Source: an uncultured Porphyromonadaceae bacterium | Lineage (GTDB): Bacteria; Bacteroidota; Bacteroidia; Bacteroidales; Muribaculaceae | Assembly: GCA_947175495.1 (NCBI GenBank) | Contig: CAMWNB010000003.1 | Span: forward strand, 1 to 64,000 | DNA length: 64,000 nucleotides | Direction: 5' to 3' | The notes under the pieces: generated by a model | Told to the model about the DNA's origin: nothing | Databases searched by the model: none | What the model saw: the letters and a program-made list of their open reading frames with translations, nothing else | In this document: one piece after another, positions 57,636 to 64,000 of the stretch | How the letters are laid out: the number at the start of each line of letters is the position of its first letter | Numbering within the stretch: the stretch's first letter is position 1 | Position numbers and translations under genes: made by a program

Positions 57636-60608
57636 TCAGTTGTCGTCGCGTGGCACGCGGCCACACATGGATGCAAACACGCAATATGAACATGTGCGCG
57701 AGCCCTCTTTGGCCTGCGCGAATGGCTTTTCCGGGTCGAAGATATCGCCGACGAGTCGCTGCAACTGCGGCAAGAATACATCGCTCACCTGCCTGTAGTC
57801 GGCTATAGTATCTCCTCCTATGACTATTGGCAGGATTCCGTCGTTCACTTCCATCGTGCGGAACGTGTATAGCACAGGGCTGATTGTGCCGTTGAATTCT
57901 TCCATTGAAGAATATGCCTCACAGTAGGTGAGTATCTGCATAATGGCGTCAGTGGAGAAGTCCTCCGCTTTGAAAAGGTCATCAACGCATCTTGCTTCGG
58001 TCTTGTCGCCGCCCGTTTTGTAGTCAATGAATCTGAGACCTTCGGCTGTCCGGTCCACGCGATCTATATACATCTTGAAGTTGATGGCAACATCGGGCGT
58101 TATCTGCCACGCTCCTTTCACGAGCTTTTCGCCTTCGCAGTACATGTAAGAGTCGGCGGTAGTCGGACACCACGCCTTTCGTTCGTGAGCAAACATGGCT
58201 TTAAGAAAATCAATGATGAGATCGCGCACAATCTGGCCCTCCACCGGCAGCGTCATACCCCCGGCTGCCTCGCGATGGTAGTATTCTTTGTTAATCCATC
58301 GTTCAACAAGCGCTGTATAGCGGTCCGCCATGTGTTCGGAAAGTCCGGTCAGCACTGCGGCAGTGATGGGCCGGTTCTTGTAATCTTCATAAATATCCTG
58401 TGCAACGCCATGCAGAATGGTTCCGTAGACTGCCGAGGTGATATAGTCGGTGACCTCGTCCTCGCCGCGCATGCCACACACATATTGCAAATAGAACTTA
58501 AGCCCGCAATGTTTGAACGTCTTGAGCGCAGAGGCCGAGATATAAGATTTGCCGCCGGGACGGAAGCGGTCGAGACGCTTGAGCACCGCAGGTGTCTTTG
58601 CGACTGATATTTCACGCTTTTCGGGTGGATTGGCTCCTACACTCACCGAACGGAAACGCAGACTGTCGGCCGCGTGCATGTATCGTAGCTGTGTGATGAA
58701 GCGTGATGCCTCGCCCGTGCCCGGGGGAACATCCCTGGAGTCGTATAGCAGAACCACGCGGCGTGCACGCGCAATAAGGCGATAGAAATAGTAGGCCGAC
58801 TCTGTTTCGGCGCGGTCGGTCGGCGGCAGACCATATCCGGCACGCAGATTGTTGGGTATCATGGTTTTGGCGCGGCTGCGCTGAGGGAAGATGCGCTCAT
58901 TCATCGACATGATGAGCACATTGTCGAAGTCAAGGCCTCTCGTTTCTGCAACGCTCATTATCTGCATCCCCTTCAGCGGAGTACCTGCCATTGTAATTGT
59001 ACGCGAATGCAGAGCCCGCTCAAACAGAGCAAAGTACGATTTTTCTCCGGCTTCCACACCATGCATTTCAACCATCCGTGCCAGATCGTCTATTTCCTTG
59101 CGCAGATAGCCCAGCTGAGCGATCTCCCACGATGCGTCGCTGCCTCCGGCCTCTACAAGCAATTCATGCAGCCCGTCAAGAAGCCCGGTGAGATAGCCAC
59201 GCACTCCACCTATGCGCCTCGGGTCGTCAACGGCATTGAAAATGAATGCGAGCCTCGGCGCCTGCGCTGTAAGTTCATCGGCCGACATTGTGTACAGATT
59301 GTTGTCCACAATGTGCTCTCGCAGCGCCAAGCCTTCCTTTCCGGCTGCTGTGCGCAGGTGTGGATGTGCCACTATTTCCAAAATATCCTCATGATAGAAA
59401 CGCCAAACTCCCCGCCACTTGCGTGCGCGCATCTGCATGGACACAACCGACTTTAGCAGAGCTGCAAATGCCGTACCTGCGAATGGCAGGCCCATGGTGA
59501 TGTTAACAGCCCTAAGCTCGGGGGGCAGACTGTGGAGCATCGGCATCAGAAGCGACTCGTCGGGCATGATGACGGCTGTCTCTATGGCGTCGTTCACGTT
59601 CACATGGCCCTCGGCAATCCATTGAGCGAGTATCTCGCCGGCCAGTTTGGCCTGTGCTGTGCGCGAAGGCACACCCACCACTTCAATCTCCGGTCGTGCC
59701 TCAACCTTGTCAAGCGCAAAGTCGGGCGGCATAGGAAAACGCTCTACGAGCCGGCCGAGCATGGCAAATGCGGCGCTGTCGCGGCTCATGCGTCCATTGG
59801 ATTGTATATATGGCGAAGCCGTGTCCCAGAAAAATTCTGCCGCTCCCAAAGTCTTAAGTTGGGAGAATATCAGTGTTTCAGTTACGCTCGGCGCGTTGAA
59901 ACCCACAAACACATATGTGGTATCGCCTATGGTCGCGCGGCCCTCGGCGCGAAGGCGCCGCAATGCGTCGCGATATTGCATGCCGGCCGTGGCGAGACGT
60001 CGGGCGGCGAGTTTTCCGGAAAAGCGCTCGTACATCTCGGCAAGAAGCGACCACATAGTCAGGAAACGTGCCACCATATCCTGCTCATGAGCGCCTATAT
60101 GGCGCCAGAACGCTCCAACCGACTCCGGAGCGGCAACCTCGCCCCAGATCTCCCGCACCACAGCCTTTTGTTCTTCGTCAAGATAGTCGGCTGAAATCTC
60201 ACGCAGTTTTCCAAGGTTGGTGTATAGCTCGCGAGCATTCACTCCGTTGCGGTCTATCTCGTCGAAGTCGGCGAGAATCATTTCTCCCCAGAATATGAAT
60301 TTGTCGAAATCGCGTGGTTCCTGGCCGTTGCCGATAGCAGCGAGCGCTTCGCGGTAGGCATCGTACAATTCAAAAATGCATTCACGTTGCGAGGCTTCCG
60401 TACGGTCTGCCAGTCGGGCCATAAGAGCACCCACCGTCATAAAACGTGGCATGAAAGCCGTACCGCTGATGCGCTGTTGCATATAGCGTTTCAAAAATCG
60501 TCCGCTGCGACGGTTTGGAAACACGAACACATAGTCCTCCAGGTGGCTCCGGCGTCCGGGAGTCATGAAGTAATCGGCCACCTGTTCCAGAAATCCACGC
60601 GTAGTCAT
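57636..60608 (-). CDS. AddB-like PD-(D/E)XK nuclease / inactivated helicase family protein
   Basis: C-terminal LRFIDYKTGGDKTEARCVDDL, CSYCVFASMCGRV, FKHCGLKFYLQYVCGM (AddB-type Fe-S cysteines). Confidence 0.85.
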   Translation of the reverse strand: MTTRGFLEQVADYFMTPGRRSHLEDYVFVFPNRRSGRFLKRYMQQRISGTAFMPRFMTVGALMARLADRTEASQRECIFELYDAYREALAAIGNGQEPRDFDKFIFWGEMILADFDEIDRNGVNARELYTNLGKLREISADYLDEEQKAVVREIWGEVAAPESVGAFWRHIGAHEQDMVARFLTMWSLLAEMYERFSGKLAARRLATAGMQYRDALRRLRAEGRATIGDTTYVFVGFNAPSVTETLIFSQLKTLGAAEFFWDTASPYIQSNGRMSRDSAAFAMLGRLVERFPMPPDFALDKVEARPEIEVVGVPSRTAQAKLAGEILAQWIAEGHVNVNDAIETAVIMPDESLLMPMLHSLPPELRAVNITMGLPFAGTAFAALLKSVVSMQMRARKWRGVWRFYHEDILEIVAHPHLRTAAGKEGLALREHIVDNNLYTMSADELTAQAPRLAFIFNAVDDPRRIGGVRGYLTGLLDGLHELLVEAGGSDASWEIAQLGYLRKEIDDLARMVEMHGVEAGEKSYFALFERALHSRTITMAGTPLKGMQIMSVAETRGLDFDNVLIMSMNERIFPQRSRAKTMIPNNLRAGYGLPPTDRAETESAYYFYRLIARARRVVLLYDSRDVPPGTGEASRFITQLRYMHAADSLRFRSVSVGANPPEKREISVAKTPAVLKRLDRFRPGGKSYISASALKTFKHCGLKFYLQYVCGMRGEDEVTDYITSAVYGTILHGVAQDIYEDYKNRPITAAVLTGLSEHMADRYTALVERWINKEYYHREAAGGMTLPVEGQIVRDLIIDFLKAMFAHERKAWCPTTADSYMYCEGEKLVKGAWQITPDVAINFKMYIDRVDRTAEGLRFIDYKTGGDKTEARCVDDLFKAEDFSTDAIMQILTYCEAYSSMEEFNGTISPVLYTFRTMEVNDGILPIVIGGDTIADYRQVSDVFLPQLQRLVGDIFDPEKPFAQAKEGSRTCSYCVFASMCGRVPRDDN

Positions 60609-61726
60609 CAGCGTTTTAGCAGGAGAATTACTTTGAGCGCCACATCGAAACACACGAGTTTGGCATTGGCATTAGCGGCGATGTCGGTGCGTGCGTCATC
60701 AAACACACGCATGAGGTCTTCGATATTGCGCTCATTCACGAAAGGCGAGAAATTGCGACTGAAGGCCTCCTCTTCGGCGTTCATCGCGTTAAGACTGCCA
60801 ACGCGCAGGGCATAGACATAGTTCTCTCTAAGCATGCGCACCGCATACTCGTAAAATCCCATTATCGGCTCCCGGCCTTCGGCTGCCAGTTCGTTGCCCC
60901 AGCCGCGCAGATCAACAATCTTGCGCTGATAGGCAAGGCGCATCAGGCGCACGAAATAGTCGAGATACTGTTTGCTGCGATGCGAGTTGCCCATCTGCGC
61001 CAATGCCGTGTTCAGATTGCCGCCGCTCAGACGTGCAATCTCGCGGGCTGCTTCAGCGCTTACCCCATGTTCCGACGCGAGCCAACGTGCAATCTCCGTG
61101 TCGTCGTAGCGACGCACCTCCACGCGCTGCGTGCGCGAGTATATAGTGGGGAGAATTCCGCGCGGAGAGTTACTCACCATTATGAATTTGGTGTCATCTG
61201 CCGGCTCTTCAATCAGTTTCAGCAGTTTGTTGGCAGTCTCTTCTTTAAGGCGCTCAGGCAGCCACATGAGCACCACCTTGTAGCGCGAGCCGTGGCCGGT
61301 GAAGTTGAGGCGGCGCAGCAACTCCATGCCTTCCTCCACATAAATCAATGGCTGCGCGTTGATGTTGTCAAGCCTTACGAGCCAGCGGTCAAAGTCCATG
61401 AAAGGCGCCTCTTCCATAAAGTCGCGGAACACGTCGGCATAGTCGGCGGAAAGTGCCGTTTTGCCTTTCTTTACCACCGGAAACGAGAACAGCGTGTCGA
61501 TGTGGTTGAAGGTCTGATGCTGCACGCACGCCGGACAGCAGCCGCAAGGCTCGCCGTCGTGCCGGTTATCGCAGTGAAGATACTGCGTCATTGCGCGTGC
61601 GAGTGCAAATTTGCCGGCACCGGCCGGCCCTTCGAGCAACAGAGCATGCGGCACATGGTCGGCGTCTACCATAGCCCGCAGACGCTCCTTTACATCCTCA
61701 TGAAACGGTATATCGGCAAAACGCAT
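60608..61726 (-). CDS. holB: DNA polymerase III delta' subunit
   Basis: HALLLEGPAGAGKFALARAMTQYLHC, CGCCPAC, KLLKLIEEPADDTKFIMVSNSPRGILPTIYSRTQRVEV. Confidence 0.92.
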   Translation of the reverse strand: MRFADIPFHEDVKERLRAMVDADHVPHALLLEGPAGAGKFALARAMTQYLHCDNRHDGEPCGCCPACVQHQTFNHIDTLFSFPVVKKGKTALSADYADVFRDFMEEAPFMDFDRWLVRLDNINAQPLIYVEEGMELLRRLNFTGHGSRYKVVLMWLPERLKEETANKLLKLIEEPADDTKFIMVSNSPRGILPTIYSRTQRVEVRRYDDTEIARWLASEHGVSAEAAREIARLSGGNLNTALAQMGNSHRSKQYLDYFVRLMRLAYQRKIVDLRGWGNELAAEGREPIMGFYEYAVRMLRENYVYALRVGSLNAMNAEEEAFSRNFSPFVNERNIEDLMRVFDDARTDIAANANAKLVCFDVALKVILLLKR

Positions 61727-61742
61727 GGCAAAGGGTGGGGGA

Positions 61743-62519
61743 TTATCGCTGGCGACGTCCGTTTTCGGCCACATAGCGTCGAACCTCCTGGAAGAGGTCG
61801 GTGGCGAACACGAAATCGTTGAGGGCTTCGTTCGTGGTGTTGTAAATCTCGTTCATGTTGCCCACCCACTCGCGATGACCTTTGTTGATAAATATTATAT
61901 TCTCACCGATGCCAAGCACGGAGTTCATGTCGTGGGTGTTGATCACGGTGGTCATATTGTATTCGTGGGTGATGTCGCTGAGCAGTTCATCGATGAGTAT
62001 CGACGTCCTGGGATCAAGGCCGGAGTTGGGCTCGTCGCAAAAAAGATAGCGCGGATTGAGGGCAATCGCACGGGCAATCGCCACGCGTTTCTGCATGCCG
62101 CCGGAGATTTCGCTGGGATATTTGTTTTCAGCTCCCTTCAGATTCACTCGCTCAAGGCAGAACATGGCGCGGTCGAGCATCTCGCCGCGTGTCATGGAGG
62201 TGAACATCACCAGCGGGAACATTACATTGCCCAATACCGTCTCGGAGTCAAACAATGCCGATCCCTGGAAGAGCATGCCGATCTCCTTGCGCAGTTCCTT
62301 CACTTCGTTGGCATTCATGGCCATGATGTCGCGCCCGTCGAACAGAATTTGGCCGCACTCGGGCCGCATCAGTCCCACAAGCGATTTCAGCATCACGGTC
62401 TTGCCCGAGCCGCTTTGGCCAATGATAAGGTTAGTCTTTCCCGTCTCGAACGTGGCGCTCACATCGTGCAGCACAGTGACGCCGTCAAAACTCTTTGTTA
62501 TGTTTTTAACTTCAATCAT
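61743..62519 (-). CDS. ABC transporter ATP-binding protein, MlaF-like
   Basis: IIGQSGSGKTVMLKSLVGLMRPECG, EISGGMQKRVAIARAIALNPRYLFCDEPNSGLDP. Confidence 0.93.
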   Translation of the reverse strand: MIEVKNITKSFDGVTVLHDVSATFETGKTNLIIGQSGSGKTVMLKSLVGLMRPECGQILFDGRDIMAMNANEVKELRKEIGMLFQGSALFDSETVLGNVMFPLVMFTSMTRGEMLDRAMFCLERVNLKGAENKYPSEISGGMQKRVAIARAIALNPRYLFCDEPNSGLDPRTSILIDELLSDITHEYNMTTVINTHDMNSVLGIGENIIFINKGHREWVGNMNEIYNTTNEALNDFVFATDLFQEVRRYVAENGRRQR

Positions 62520-63265
62520 TGCAGCAGGAGTTTGGTGAGGATTACGTCGAACATAAGGATTAGAATGCTGCTGGACACTACGCCGTTGGTGCTCGCTTTG
62601 CCCACATCGAGGGCGCCGCCCTTAACATAGTATCCGAAGAAGGAGGCCACCGTGGCTATGATGAACGCGAACACGAGCGATTTGATGAGGCCGTACCACA
62701 CATACCACTCCTGGAACAGCGCCTGCAGGCCGTAGACATAACGCGACACCGTGATGATGTCGGTGAATTCAGCCACGAGCCATCCGCCGATGAACGAAGT
62801 GCCGATGCACAGAATGCCGAGCACAGGCATAAAGCCGACAAAGGCGATGATTTTAGGCAGCACGAGATAGTTGGCAGAGTTGACTCCCATGATTTCCAGA
62901 GCATCTATCTGCTCAGTCACTCTCATTGTGCCGATCTCCGATGCAATATTGCTGCCAACCTTGCCGGCGAGAATCAGACACAGGATACTGTTGGAAAACT
63001 CAAGAAGCACAATGTCGCGCGTGGCAAGACCCACAGTGTAGGCCGGTATGAGTGGCGACATGATATTGAGCTGCATCTGTATGGCTATGACCGCACCGAT
63101 GAACACTGAGATGATAAGCACAAGAGGGATGGAGTCAACGCCGAGCTTCACGACCTCGTCGAGGACGCGCTTGCCGAAGACTTTCCATTTGTCGGGAAGC
63201 GCGAACACCCGCTTCATAAACAGGCAATAACGTCCGAATGTGGCTATGGAGTTTGTCAGTAACAT
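62516..63265 (-). CDS. MlaE-family ABC transporter permease
   Basis: IPLVLIISVFIGAVIAIQMQ, GKVGSNIASEIGTMRVTEQIDALEIMGVN. Confidence 0.95.
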   Translation of the reverse strand: MLLTNSIATFGRYCLFMKRVFALPDKWKVFGKRVLDEVVKLGVDSIPLVLIISVFIGAVIAIQMQLNIMSPLIPAYTVGLATRDIVLLEFSNSILCLILAGKVGSNIASEIGTMRVTEQIDALEIMGVNSANYLVLPKIIAFVGFMPVLGILCIGTSFIGGWLVAEFTDIITVSRYVYGLQALFQEWYVWYGLIKSLVFAFIIATVASFFGYYVKGGALDVGKASTNGVVSSSILILMFDVILTKLLLQ

Positions 63266-63287
63266 GTTCGTTTTTGTTTACAACCTA

Positions 63288-63295
63288 CAAAGGTA
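63288..63295 (-). promoter_or_regulatory. Putative -7 box (TACCTTTG, minus) for mlaE-mlaF
   Basis: CAAAGGTA on + strand. Confidence 0.55.
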
Positions 63296-63359
63296 ATAAA
63301 AACTTTTTATGCACACCGTCGCTTTTGCCATTTTAGGCCAAAATTGAAGAAAAAGAGAA

Positions 63360-63385
63360 AGGGCTATGTCTCACGACAGAGCCCT
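63360..63385 (-). terminator. Hairpin downstream of the gltD-like gene
   Basis: AGGGCTaTGTC-tcac-GACAgAGCCCT. Confidence 0.65.
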
Positions 63386-63483
63386 CTAAATAATCTACAA
63401 TCTATAAATATTTCATCTGCCGGCATACTCGCTTGGAGAAACCGGCCTTCAAAATTAGCAATTATAATTGACAAGTGCAAATT

Positions 63484-64000
63484 TCATGTCAGTGCTGCGG
63501 CCATGGAGGCTGCTGCGTGCCGTCCGTCGCCCATGGCAAGGATTACGGTGGCGCCGCCGCGCACAATATCGCCGCCGGCATAGATAGTCGGTATAGATGT
63601 GTGCAGATTCTCATCCACGACCAGGGTGCCGCGGCGCGTCACTTCCAGACCATCGATGCAGTCCGGGATGAGCGGATTGGGCGACACACCCACGCTCACA
63701 ATCACCTGGTCCACGGCCATCTCCGTCACGGCCCCTTCGATAGGCTCGGGACTGCGGCGCCCTGATGCATCAGGTTCGCCAAGGCGCATTTTCTGCAGGC
63801 GCACGGCACGCACATGACCGTTTTCGTCGCCGATGTACTCAAGCGGATTGTGGAGCGTCAGAAATGTGACCCCCTCTTCTTCTGCATGGCGTATCTCTTC
63901 GACACGTGCCGGCATCTCTTCGCTGCCTCTGCGATAAACCACGAAAGCCTCCTCTGCTCCCATGCGCCGTGCGGTGCGCACTGAGTCCATCGCGGTGTTG
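63484..64000 (-). CDS. Glutamate synthase small-subunit-like NAD(P)-binding oxidoreductase, 5' part outside the window
   Basis: C-terminal GltD-type flavoprotein sequence NTAMDSVRTARRMGAEEAFVVYRRGSEEMPARVEEI...IPTIYAGGDIVRGGATVILAMGDGRHAA; frame open to window end. Confidence 0.88.
   Translation of the reverse strand, partial: NTAMDSVRTARRMGAEEAFVVYRRGSEEMPARVEEIRHAEEEGVTFLTLHNPLEYIGDENGHVRAVRLQKMRLGEPDASGRRSPEPIEGAVTEMAVDQVIVSVGVSPNPLIPDCIDGLEVTRRGTLVVDENLHTSIPTIYAGGDIVRGGATVILAMGDGRHAAASMAAALT

Overview
A 64-kb, moderately GC-rich Bacteroidota chromosomal window. Gene content and protein flavour suggest Bacteroidales, plausibly Muribaculaceae, but that is inference only. It is densely packed with mostly housekeeping genes. 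Main blocks: gtrA / TRIC-like channel / nth / pheS; a six-gene, translationally coupled ECF sigma - DUF4974-only anti-sigma-like - STN TonB receptor - DUF4249 lipoprotein - lipoprotein - beta-barrel operon; efp <-> tilS; a split glycine-cleavage operon lplA-gcvT-gcvH-gcvPA-gcvPB-lpd; HU - tiny bS22/COX24-like ORF - structured RNA - RNase E/G; truA-speA, pgk, prfA; porin - orphan solute-binding protein - prfC - sppA - lpxK - purine nucleoside phosphorylase - thiL; nusB-yajC-ybbR-coaE; ABC-F, aspartokinase, Crp/Fnr, TonB receptor; rho; menD-B-C-E; an acyltransferase/DegT/HAD/WecG island; DUF3108, tdk, hemW, AddB-like nuclease, holB, mlaF-mlaE, and a gltD-like gene truncated by the window end. 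Many intergenic regions carry the Bacteroidetes -7 motif TAnnTTTG. I saw no rRNA, tRNA, CRISPR array, transposase or phage module. Most interesting items: (1) the miniaturised sigma/anti-sigma surface-signalling operon; (2) an apparent internal tandem duplication inside NusB; (3) a previously unlisted 32-codon leader ORF overlapping a hairpin upstream of rho, whose protein carries a very large disordered insert; (4) a 29-aa ribosomal-type ORF and a ~66-nt hairpin ahead of the RNase E/G gene; (5) near-leaderless starts for tilS and the porin gene. No clearly new defence or mobile system is present.
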